A stretch of 14,533 nucleotides of DNA from an uncultured Clostridia bacterium (GTDB lineage Bacteria > Bacillota > Clostridia > Oscillospirales > CAG-272), in the NCBI GenBank assembly GCA_947367285.1, contig CANBDB010000024.1:1-14533 (forward strand), written 5' to 3'. The notes below the pieces were generated by a model. That model saw nothing but the letters and a program-made list of their open reading frames with translations, ran no database searches and was not told the DNA's origin. Made by a program: the position numbers and the translations under genes. The first letter of the stretch is position 1. Each line of letters opens with the position of its first letter. Of this stretch, positions 7,088 to 13,777 are shown one piece after another.

Positions 7088-8392
7088 ATGGAAAATAAAA
7101 AGCTCAGTGCCCGCGCCCTCGCACTTGACGTATTGCAAAAATGCGAGTCGGGTGGATACTCAAATATCGCACTTGATACTATAATCAAAAGAAACGATCT
7201 CACCCCACAGGACAGGTCTCTCTTGACGGCACTTGTTTACGGTGTGATCGAGAGAAAGATAACACTTGATTATTATATTTCTTCTCTTTCATCAATTTCA
7301 AACAGCAAAATTGAGAGGGAAACAAGAAATATTTTGCGCCTTGGACTATATCAGCTTGAGTTTATGGAAAAGATCCCTGCACACGCGGCGATAAATGAAA
7401 CCGTAAATCTCGCAAATAAGCGTTCAAAGGGCTTTGTTAATGCAATACTGCGCTCTTATCAGCGAGAAAAGAACAAAATTGTCTTCCCAAATGAGAGCGA
7501 TAAAATTCAATATCTCTCCGTAACCTATTCGGTAGGAGAGGTGCTCGTGGGCAAATTGCTCGAGCATTATGCATTTGAAGAATGCAAAAAAATTCTCTCC
7601 GCTTTTGGAGAAAAAACGCCCATAACACTCCGCGTAAACAATATAAAAGCAACTCGCGAGGAACTCTTTGGTGAATTTGAGGGTGCTAAGCTCACAAAAT
7701 ATTCACCCGACGGCATCATTGTGGAAAATGCCGCAATCAGCGAGCTTGACGCGCTTCGCGACGGTCGTGTTACCGTTCAGGATGAGGCATCTCAAATTTG
7801 TGTGCGTGCGCTCGGTGCAAGCTCGGGCGATACAGTTCTCGACGTTTGCGCCTGCCCGGGTTCAAAGAGCTTTGGTGCGGCAATGACAATGAATAACGAA
7901 GGCACAATCCTCGCCTTTGACATACACGAAAATAAACTCTCCCTCGTTCAAAAGGGTGCGGAGCGACTTGGAATATCGATCATTTCCACCCATGCACACG
8001 ATGCGAGAAAGCCTATTGAGGAGCTTTTCGGTGTGGCGGATAAGATAATTTGCGACGTTCCCTGCTCGGGATTTGGAGTTATCGGTAAAAAGCCAGAAAT
8101 TCGTTACAAAGACCCCACGGAGAGCGCAAGACTTCCCGAAATACAGCTCGATATCCTCGAAAACGTTTCAAATTACCTCAAGGTCGGTGGCACGCTTGTT
8201 TATTCCACCTGTACAATTTTGCCCGAGGAAAATGAAAACAATATCAAAAAATTCCTTGATAATCACAAAAATTTCGCGCTCGTTCCCTTTTCCGTAGGCG
8301 AGCTTGAAGTTAAGGAAGGTATGATTACTCTCCTTCCTCATATCCATAATACGGACGGATTTTTTATAGCGAAGATGGTTAGAAAAGAATAA
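7088..8392 (+). CDS. rsmB: 16S rRNA (cytosine-967-C5)-methyltransferase RsmB
   Basis: RsmB methylates C967 of 16S rRNA with S-adenosylmethionine. The 434-residue form has a NusB-like RNA-binding N-terminal domain (about 1-130) and a Rossmann methyltransferase domain. The SAM-binding loop reads DVCACPGSKS (252-261); the usual form is DACAAPGGKT. Asp278 (FDIH) is the likely ribose ligand. The two signature cysteines are Cys326 in DVPCSG and the catalytic Cys375 in YSTC. The reading frame is open back to 6902, but family length and the ATG at 7088, one base after the preceding stop, favour 7088; a GGAAGAAG run nearby may serve as ribosome site. The Ala-to-Cys change in the SAM loop is a minor variant. 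Confidence 0.95.
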   Translation: MENKKLSARALALDVLQKCESGGYSNIALDTIIKRNDLTPQDRSLLTALVYGVIERKITLDYYISSLSSISNSKIERETRNILRLGLYQLEFMEKIPAHAAINETVNLANKRSKGFVNAILRSYQREKNKIVFPNESDKIQYLSVTYSVGEVLVGKLLEHYAFEECKKILSAFGEKTPITLRVNNIKATREELFGEFEGAKLTKYSPDGIIVENAAISELDALRDGRVTVQDEASQICVRALGASSGDTVLDVCACPGSKSFGAAMTMNNEGTILAFDIHENKLSLVQKGAERLGISIISTHAHDARKPIEELFGVADKIICDVPCSGFGVIGKKPEIRYKDPTESARLPEIQLDILENVSNYLKVGGTLVYSTCTILPEENENNIKKFLDNHKNFALVPFSVGELEVKEGMITLLPHIHNTDGFFIAKMVRKE

Positions 8393-8426
8393 ATAGTACT
8401 CACAGCTATGAAAGGAGACTATCCAA

Positions 8427-8936
8427 ATGAATGAACCTTTGTTTAAAAATAGCTTTATAAGAGATAAAAACACTGCCTTTGAGATTGTCAAGGGAATGTT
8501 ACTTTTAACTTTTATAATGAAAGTTGTTTACGTTGTTTTTGCAATATCGCTGATGTCCACGTTGTTAATTGCTATTATTCAAAATCGTATTGCATCGTTG
8601 TTTAGTGTAAGCAATATGACAACTTATGTTCTTCTTCCCATTTTACTGATTTTTATGTGCGTTGTCTTAAGAACGCACAATACACCCAAAGGCGGTCAAA
8701 GCGAAGAATCGTTTGTTATTACAGACGACGAAATGATATGGACAAGTTCCAACACGATGCGTACATATGCTATCAAGGATATATATATGTACTATGAAAC
8801 AAAATACTATATTATTGTGATCCCCAAAGGAAGAACTCCTATGATTCCTGCAATCAAAAAAGATTCCTTCACAATTGGAAACGCCGAGGATTTCATTGAA
8901 TTTTTAAAATCCAAGGGAATCAAAGTTCAAAAATAA
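8427..8936 (+). CDS. Small membrane protein with YcxB-like C-terminal domain
   Basis: The 169-residue protein has a hydrophobic N-terminal half with two predicted membrane segments (about residues 22-51 and 66-82). A soluble C-terminal part (about 95-166) follows and resembles the YcxB-like domain: an ITDDEMIWTSSN strand, YAIKDI (114-119), YETKYYIIVIPKG (123-135) and a final phenylalanine-rich helix DFIEFLKSKGI. Function of that family is unknown. The ribosome site AAAGGAG is good. It is not part of the usual gene block. Its codons look more A/T-rich than those of rsmB or rlmN, and it sits beside the nuclease element, so later acquisition is likely. The domain match is from memory of the family pattern. 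Confidence 0.7.
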   Translation: MNEPLFKNSFIRDKNTAFEIVKGMLLLTFIMKVVYVVFAISLMSTLLIAIIQNRIASLFSVSNMTTYVLLPILLIFMCVVLRTHNTPKGGQSEESFVITDDEMIWTSSNTMRTYAIKDIYMYYETKYYIIVIPKGRTPMIPAIKKDSFTIGNAEDFIEFLKSKGIKVQK

Positions 8937-8946
8937 ACTAATCTTT

Positions 8947-9001
8947 AGCCTTCCCCTGAGGGGAAGGGGGACCGCGCTCTGCGTGGTGGATGAGGGGATC
9001 G
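8947..9001 (+). repeat. Left inverted arm with two hairpins
   Basis: Hairpin 1 is CCTTCCCC (8949-8956), loop TGA, GGGGAAGG (8960-8967), a perfect 8-bp stem. Hairpin 2 is ACCGCGC (8971-8977), loop TCT, GCGTGGT (8981-8987), seven pairs with one G-T wobble. A G-rich tail GGATGAGGGG (8988-8997) completes the arm. It begins 10 bases after the stop of the YcxB-like gene. No T-run follows on the plus strand. Confidence 0.88.
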
Positions 9002-9059
9002 CCATTCGTGTTAACAATGGTCTTTCTCCGATAATTTAACCGTTTATACACAAAACATT

Positions 9060-9434
9060 ATGGCTATTTATCATAATAAAAATTATGTTCCATTAGCGCA
9101 GTAATTGCGAAAAGAAATGACACCCGAAGAAAAACATCTTTGGTATGATTTTCTTAAAAAACTTCCGCTAACGGTCAACAGACAGAAAAACATAGGAAAT
9201 TTTATAGTTGATTTCTATATTGCGAGCAAAAGCATTGTAATTGAAATCGATGGAGTTCAACACGATATGACCGAGAATTACGAGAAAGACAGTGAGAGAG
9301 ATCTTGAACTTTCAAAGCTTGGCATAAAAGTGTTGAGATACACAAACAAAAGCATAAATAAAAATTTTTGCGATGTGTGCGAAGATATTCTCACACATTT
9401 GGGATTGACTTGGCGTGATGTGAGGAAAAGCTGA
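9060..9434 (+). pseudogene. DUF559 (Vsr-like) endonuclease gene with in-frame stop
   Basis: Read from ATG 9060, the frame gives MAIYHNKNYVPLAQ, then TAA (9102-9104), then LRKEMTPEEKHLWYDFL and onward to TGA 9432-9434. The part before the stop fits the N-terminus I recall for this family, where a Glu stands at the stop position, so one GAA-to-TAA change would explain it. The rest is intact. In the 109-residue frame counted from TTG 9105 it shows RQKNIGNFIVDFY (26-38), VIEIDG (45-50) and His53, the acidic residues expected for a PD-(D/E)xK/Vsr-like nuclease, then VLRYTN (76-81). Re-initiation at TTG 9105 or ATG 9117 could still make a shortened protein, but no good ribosome site is seen. The gene fills the space between the two arms. 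Confidence 0.78.
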
Positions 9435-9450
9435 GAGTTGGTACAAACTT

Positions 9451-9503
9451 CGGTCCCCTCATCCACCACTAAAGCGGTCCCCCTTCCCCTCAATGGGAAG
9501 GCT
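9451..9503 (-). repeat. Right inverted arm with two hairpins
   Basis: This is the inverted counterpart of 8947-9001. CCTTCCC (9482-9488), loop CTCAAT and GGGAAGG (9495-9501) form a 7-bp hairpin. The second hairpin, read on the minus strand, is ACCGC-TTTA-GTGGT (complement of 9465-9478), again with a G-T wobble. The bases after the first hairpin (CTTATTTAT) are only partly T-rich, so terminator activity would be weak. The nuclease frame ends 16 bases before the arm. Confidence 0.88.
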
Positions 9504-9513
9504 TATTTATATG

Positions 9514-9521
9514 AAAGGAGG
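9514..9521 (+). promoter_or_regulatory. Ribosome binding site fixing the rlmN start
   Basis: AAAGGAGG lies seven bases before ATG 9529 and is the strongest Shine-Dalgarno sequence near this gene. An upstream in-frame ATG at 9493 lies inside the right arm of the element and has no such site, so 9529 is the start. The element thus ends just outside the rlmN initiation region. Confidence 0.85.
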
Positions 9522-9528
9522 CACGAAA

Positions 9529-10596
9529 ATGCAAAATCTTCTTAACTTTACATACGAGGAGCTTGAATCCTATATTTTAAGCATTGGCGAGGCAAAATTC
9601 CGCGCAAAGCAAATCTTTGCGCCAATGCACAAGGGTATATCTCCCGCCTCTCTTACCAATCTATCCGCCAAAACCAAGGAAAAGATATTTGAAAACGCGA
9701 AATATTCCCTTCCGAGAGTAAGAAGAAAGCTCGTTTCCGCAATCGATGGGACGGTAAAATACCTTTTTGAGCTTGACGATGGCAACTGTGTTGAAAGTGT
9801 AGTAATGAAATACGAGCACGGCACAACGATCTGCATTTCTTCTCAAATCGGATGCCGCATGGGTTGTGCATTTTGTGCGTCTACCATAGGCGGAAAGGTG
9901 CGCGACCTTGAAGTGTGTGAGCTTCTTGGTCAGATAATTGCCGCTCAAAATGATCTCGGTGAGCGAATCGACGGAATAGTTATGATGGGAATTGGCGAGC
10001 CTCTTGACAACTATGATAACGTAGTCAAATTTCTTCGACTCGTTGGTCACAAGGAAGGTCTTAACATTGGCTACCGCCACATTTCCCTCTCCACCTGCGG
10101 CCTTGTTGACAAAATATACAAGCTTGCCGAGGAAGATTTTCAAATTACGCTTTCGATATCCCTTCACGCATCAAGCGACGAGATAAGAAGCAAGATCATG
10201 CCCGTAAATAAGAGATGGGGAGTGGACGAGCTTCTCGACGCATGCAAAGCTTATTTTGACAAAACAGGAAGAAGAATTTCCTTTGAATACACCCTTATCG
10301 CAGGGGAAAATGACAGCGAGGAAAATGCTCTCGCCCTTGCGAAAAAGCTTAATTCCAAATTGAGAACAAAAACATCCACCATGCCCATCCATGTAAATCT
10401 CATTCCCGTGAATCCCGTTAAGGAAAGAGATTTTAAAAAGAGTGGCAAGGCGGAAATCAAAAAATTCGCGCAGGTGCTTGAACAAAAAGGCATACGCGCA
10501 ACCGTGAGAAGAACTCTTGGAGCGGACATCAACGCTTCCTGCGGTCAGCTTCGTCGCGACGAAATGAAGAAAGAACAATCCATCGAAAGGGAGTAA
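9529..10596 (+). CDS. rlmN: Dual-specificity RNA methyltransferase RlmN
   Basis: RlmN is a radical SAM enzyme that makes 2-methyladenosine at A2503 of 23S rRNA and at A37 of some tRNAs. The 355-residue protein carries the iron-sulphur cluster motif C-x3-C-x2-C (Cys109, Cys113, Cys116). The two mechanistic cysteines are Cys102, placed like E. coli Cys118, and Cys338 in ASCGQLR, placed like E. coli Cys355. MMGIGEPLDNY (152-162) and SISLHA (209-214) are also typical. Length is normal. In B. subtilis rlmN follows rsmB directly; here the YcxB-like gene and the nuclease element separate them. prpC begins two bases after the stop. Confidence 0.97.
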   Translation: MQNLLNFTYEELESYILSIGEAKFRAKQIFAPMHKGISPASLTNLSAKTKEKIFENAKYSLPRVRRKLVSAIDGTVKYLFELDDGNCVESVVMKYEHGTTICISSQIGCRMGCAFCASTIGGKVRDLEVCELLGQIIAAQNDLGERIDGIVMMGIGEPLDNYDNVVKFLRLVGHKEGLNIGYRHISLSTCGLVDKIYKLAEEDFQITLSISLHASSDEIRSKIMPVNKRWGVDELLDACKAYFDKTGRRISFEYTLIAGENDSEENALALAKKLNSKLRTKTSTMPIHVNLIPVNPVKERDFKKSGKAEIKKFAQVLEQKGIRATVRRTLGADINASCGQLRRDEMKKEQSIERE

Positions 10597-10598
10597 CT

Positions 10599-11381
10599 AT
10601 GAACGTTTACGGTTTGACCGACAGAGGTGCGGTAAGAGAAACTAATGAGGACAGTATCGGTATTACCTGTCTTAACAATGGAATAGCTATTGCCGTAGTT
10701 TGCGATGGAATGGGCGGTGCAGCAGGCGGCAAAATCGCATCCGAAATTGCCGAAACCGTGTTTATGGACACGCTTGTTGCCGCACTTTCGAGTGAAGCTA
10801 TTGAAAAATCAAAATTCGATAGCAAAAAGATCAAGCAAGCAATCAAGGAAAGTGTAGAAAAAGCCAATGCCGCAATACTTGAAAAGGCAAGAGAGGATCT
10901 TTCCCTTTTCGGTATGGGTTGCACTCTCAACGCTATAGTTTTTTGCGAGCAAAAATCAAAAGTATATTATGCAAACGTGGGCGACAGTCGCCTTTATATG
11001 ATAAATAAAAGAGAGATAAAGCAGCTCTCCAAGGATCATTCCTACGTGCAAATGCTTCTCGACAACAAAGAAATCACGCCGGAAGAAGCGGAAAATCATC
11101 CCAGAAAGAACCTTATAACCAAGGCTCTCGGCATCAAGGATGAAATTGAGCCCGATATTGCGGATAGAAGAGTTTCGCTAAAAAGTGAGACATACTTCCT
11201 TCTTTGCTCCGACGGTCTCCACGGACTCATTTCCAAGGAGCGCCTTCAGGGTGTCGCTCTCTCCCCTCTTTCAATTGAGGAAAAGGTGTTTACATATATT
11301 CGCCTCGCAAACGAAGAGGGCGGATACGATAACATCTCCGTAATCCTTCTATCAACCAAGGGAACGGAGGTGGCTAAATGA
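10599..11381 (+). CDS. prpC: PP2C-type Ser/Thr protein phosphatase (PrpC/Stp)
   Basis: The 260-residue protein is a soluble PPM/PP2C phosphatase that uses two metal ions and reverses phosphorylation by the neighbouring kinase. Signatures in order are RETNEDS (13-19, Asp18), VCDGMGG (34-40, Asp36), GMGCTL (105-110), NVGDSRLY (126-133), LCSDGLHGL (202-210, Asp205) and GGYDNIS (241-247, Asp244). All metal-coordinating acidic residues are kept, so it should be active. Length is usual. The ribosome site AAAGGGAG lies in the 3' end of rlmN, and the stop overlaps the prkC start by four bases (ATGA), a coupled phosphatase-kinase pair as in B. subtilis prpC-prkC. Confidence 0.96.
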   Translation: MNVYGLTDRGAVRETNEDSIGITCLNNGIAIAVVCDGMGGAAGGKIASEIAETVFMDTLVAALSSEAIEKSKFDSKKIKQAIKESVEKANAAILEKAREDLSLFGMGCTLNAIVFCEQKSKVYYANVGDSRLYMINKREIKQLSKDHSYVQMLLDNKEITPEEAENHPRKNLITKALGIKDEIEPDIADRRVSLKSETYFLLCSDGLHGLISKERLQGVALSPLSIEEKVFTYIRLANEEGGYDNISVILLSTKGTEVAK

Positions 11382-12814
11382 CGCAATTCGACTCCTTTAT
11401 AGGCCAAACCTTTGAGGATAGATATACCATTGTCAACGTTATCGGCATAGGAGGCATGGCAACCGTTTACGGTGCCTACGACCAGGTGGCAGGACGCTCA
11501 GTAGCCATCAAAATGATGAACAAAAAGCTTGAGCATAACGCAAGACAGATCCGTCTTTTCATCAACGAGTCAACTGCGCTCTCCCTTCTCTCCCACCCGA
11601 ATATCGTACAAGTCTATAATACGGCTATCACAAATAGCACTAAATATATAATAATGGAATATGTAGAGGGCATCACCCTAAAGAAGCATATCGACCACCG
11701 CGGTGCGCTCCCTGAGCGCGAGGTGCTCTACTATGCTACTCAAATCCTTTCGGCTCTCGAATACATTCATTCCAAGGGTATCGTACACTGCGATATCAAG
11801 CCTCAAAATATTATCCTTTTGCAAAACGGAAGCATAAAGGTTGCGGACTTCGGTATCGCTCGTCTTGATGCAATGCTCGATCGCTCCAAGGAAAAGAGCG
11901 ACGTAGCACTCGGCACGGTCTACTATGTCAGTCCCGAGCAGGCACAGGGCAAAGCACCGCGCGCAGAGAGTGATCTCTACTCCCTCGGAGTAATGCTCTA
12001 CGAGGCAATGACCGACCGCCTTCCCTTCTATCACGAGAATGCAACCGAAGTGGCAAAAATGCAAATCAGCAAAGAACCCACACCGCCGAGCGTTTATCGC
12101 CACGATATCTCCGTGGGACTTGAGCAAATAATTTTGCGCGCGATGGAGAAAAATCCGAAAAAGAGATATGCAACCGCGCAGGAAATGCTCACCGACATCC
12201 GCGCGCTCCGTCAAAACTCCAAAACTGTTTTCGGCAATGAGAAAAACTCCAGCCGCTACCGCATAATCGAGCGCAAAATAATTGAGAAAACTCCCAATAT
12301 TTCCAATAGAGCTATTCAAGCGCTCAACGAAAGAGGCGCAAGCTTTGTTGAAAACCAGGGTTATTTCAAGAGAACGACCTCTCACTCGGGAGCATTTATT
12401 CCGAGAAGTGAACAGCTTCCTGCTCATACGGGCAGAACTGCCGCACATTCCGGCAGAACTGCTGCAGCTACAGGTAGAACAGTTGCCGTAACCGGAAGAA
12501 CTCTCGCAGGGACGGGTAGAACTCAAAGAATCCCCTCGGGCAATCTCCCCCATATTCACTCTCAAAAGCTTCCCAAGGCATCAAACACAATAATGCTCGA
12601 CGAGGAAGATATCAAGAGCATCAATGAGAGCAAGTGGCTCTCCATTATGCTCGGTGTAATAATCGCACTCATAGCGGTGGTGCTTATCTCCTTCGGAGTT
12701 TGGGGGCTTCTTATGTCCGCCCAGAGCAGACAATTAACGGTTGACACACCGTATTCAATTTACGAACAAGAAACGGAAATTCAATGGAATACAGAACACA
12801 TGGAAAAATTCTAA
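11378..12814 (+). CDS. prkC: PrkC-like membrane Ser/Thr kinase without PASTA domains
   Basis: The 478-residue protein has an N-terminal Hanks-type kinase domain: Gly-rich loop GIGGMA (23-28), Lys45 in VAIK, Glu64, catalytic loop HCDIKPQN (137-144), DFG (157-159) and GTVYYVSPEQ (179-188). A juxtamembrane linker (about 280-418) includes five heptads of pattern A-x-(T/S)-G-R-T-x (349-383). One membrane helix (420-446) is followed by only 32 residues outside. Typical PrkC/PknB proteins are longer and carry several PASTA repeats that bind muropeptides or lipid II; here none exists, and rsgA starts before the stop, so no decayed remnant is hidden. The catalytic HRD is HCD, making it a non-RD kinase. 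Lys45, Asp139 and Asp157 are kept, so catalysis is expected. Confidence 0.93.
   Translation: MTQFDSFIGQTFEDRYTIVNVIGIGGMATVYGAYDQVAGRSVAIKMMNKKLEHNARQIRLFINESTALSLLSHPNIVQVYNTAITNSTKYIIMEYVEGITLKKHIDHRGALPEREVLYYATQILSALEYIHSKGIVHCDIKPQNIILLQNGSIKVADFGIARLDAMLDRSKEKSDVALGTVYYVSPEQAQGKAPRAESDLYSLGVMLYEAMTDRLPFYHENATEVAKMQISKEPTPPSVYRHDISVGLEQIILRAMEKNPKKRYATAQEMLTDIRALRQNSKTVFGNEKNSSRYRIIERKIIEKTPNISNRAIQALNERGASFVENQGYFKRTTSHSGAFIPRSEQLPAHTGRTAAHSGRTAAATGRTVAVTGRTLAGTGRTQRIPSGNLPHIHSQKLPKASNTIMLDEEDIKSINESKWLSIMLGVIIALIAVVLISFGVWGLLMSAQSRQLTVDTPYSIYEQETEIQWNTEHMEKF
12422..12526 (+). repeat. Five-unit heptad repeat in the kinase linker
   Basis: Codons 349-383 of prkC encode AHTGRTA, AHSGRTA, AATGRTV, AVTGRTL and AGTGRTQ in tandem, 21 bases per unit. 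The GRT core is unchanged in all five units. The codons for Thr and Gly differ between units (ACG GGC, TCC GGC, ACA GGT, ACC GGA, ACG GGT), while Arg is always AGA. A related single copy (SHSG) lies earlier, at residues 335-338. Confidence 0.92.
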
Positions 12815-13776
12815 AGGGCGTAGGCGGTCTTTATACCATAAAGCTCGTTGACGAAAAATCTCATTCCGAGATTTTTGATACACCTTCCCCTCTCGCGTCG
12901 CAGCTTGTTACTTGCTCGGCAAGCGGCTCTTTCAGACACAACCACATAAAGCCACTCGTTGGCGACAACGTGGAGCTGATCTACACCGACCACTCGCTTG
13001 CCGAGAACGACGCAAAGAACAAAGATATAAGAATAAGTGATATTTTGGAGCGCAAAAACGAGCTCATCCGCCCCCCGATGGCTAACCTCGACGTTATGTT
13101 CATCTCGATGGCGGCAGCAAGTCCCACACCCGTGCTTCCCACTATTGACAAGCTTATTTGCATAGCGGAGCATAATGACATAGAACCCGTCATTATCATA
13201 GGCAAATGCGACCTCGCACCCGAATATGCGAGAGAATTGCAAAAAATCTATCAAAAAGCAGGTTATGAAGCATTCGTTCTGAGCGCAAAAACCGGTGAAG
13301 GCACGGATGCTATCCGAGATTATGTAAACACTAAGCTCGACGGCAAAACAAGTGCTTTTGCAGGCGCTTCGGGTATTGGTAAATCCACACTCCTCAACGC
13401 ACTTTTCCCCGAGCTTTCGCTTACTACGAACACTATAAGTGTTAAAATTCAGCGCGGACGTCACACCACGCGCCACGTTGAGCTTTACCCCATCAGCGAT
13501 AAGGAAACCGCGGGATATATTGCCGACACACCTGGATTTTCACTCCTCGATTTTGAAAGATTTAATTTCTTTGATAAAGAGGACCTCGCCTATAATATGC
13601 GAGAATTTCGTGACTATATCGGCGAGTGCCGTTACACCAAATGCTCACATACCAAGGAGGAGGGCTGCGCTATTCTTGAAGCAGTAAAAAACGGCAAGAT
13701 TTCAAAATCCCGTCATGATAGCTTCCTCGAAATATACGCCTCCCTCAAAAATAAAAATAAGTGGGATAATAAATAA
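12784..13776 (+). CDS. rsgA: Small-ribosomal-subunit biogenesis GTPase RsgA
   Basis: RsgA (CpgA/YloQ) is a circularly permuted GTPase that helps late maturation of the 30S subunit. The 330-residue protein has an OB-fold domain (about 1-90, with KGVGGLYTI and KPLVGDNV). The GTPase motifs come in permuted order: G4 IGKCD (139-143), G5 SAKTG (167-171), G1 GASGIGKST (194-202) and G3 DTPG (248-251). The zinc site Cys282-x4-Cys287-x-His289-x5-Cys295 is complete. G4 has Gly where the usual NKxD has Asn. The ATG at 12784 overlaps prkC by 31 bases; no later in-frame start would keep the OB strand, so this start is preferred although its ribosome site is weak (ACGGAAA). rpe, which follows in B. subtilis, is absent. 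Confidence 0.95.
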   Translation: MEYRTHGKILKGVGGLYTIKLVDEKSHSEIFDTPSPLASQLVTCSASGSFRHNHIKPLVGDNVELIYTDHSLAENDAKNKDIRISDILERKNELIRPPMANLDVMFISMAAASPTPVLPTIDKLICIAEHNDIEPVIIIGKCDLAPEYARELQKIYQKAGYEAFVLSAKTGEGTDAIRDYVNTKLDGKTSAFAGASGIGKSTLLNALFPELSLTTNTISVKIQRGRHTTRHVELYPISDKETAGYIADTPGFSLLDFERFNFFDKEDLAYNMREFRDYIGECRYTKCSHTKEEGCAILEAVKNGKISKSRHDSFLEIYASLKNKNKWDNK

Positions 13777-13777
13777 T

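Larger units (their letters stand above)
8947..9503. mobile_element. Compact nuclease-bearing element with two-hairpin inverted arms
   Basis: Two arms in inverted orientation (8947-9001 and 9451-9503) enclose one gene of the DUF559 nuclease type. The arms share TGAGGGGAAGGGGGACCGC (8957-8975, complement of 9474-9492) and GTGGTGGATGAGGGGA (8983-8998, complement of 9454-9469). They differ at a short loop and one indel. There is no transposase, and no target-site duplication is convincing (left flank AATCTTT, right flank TATTTAT). It lies between a non-core gene and rlmN in an otherwise conserved block, which points to insertion. I recall similar G-rich arms beside DUF559 genes in many clostridial genomes, but cannot verify it here. 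Confidence 0.75.

Noticed and set aside
8957..8998. Possible G-quadruplex in the left arm
   Set aside because: Three G4-5 runs exist, but the remaining G tracts are only GG and the same bases form more convincing hairpins.
9278..9493. Minus-strand frame reading through the right arm into the nuclease
   Set aside because: Starts in the repeat, shadows the nuclease frame, and shows no recognisable family.
8940..9510. Target-site duplication around the nuclease element
   Set aside because: Flanks (AATCTTT on the left, TATTTAT on the right) share only TTTA at unequal distance, which chance in A/T-rich DNA explains.
9482..9510. Right-arm hairpin as an intrinsic terminator
   Set aside because: The stem is good, but the following CTTATTTAT is not a proper T-run and the rlmN ribosome site follows at once.
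11678..12565. Minus-strand open frame of 295 codons inside prkC
   Set aside because: Shadow of a well-supported kinase gene; composition is Cys/Ser-rich and no domain is recognisable.
12722..12900. Hidden frameshifted PASTA domains after the kinase
   Set aside because: The alternative frame here is rsgA, with intact OB-fold and GTPase motifs, so there is no room for PASTA remnants.
13715..13777. Earlier start for thiN
   Set aside because: Lies inside rsgA and adds 21 residues before the conserved family start; no better ribosome site.
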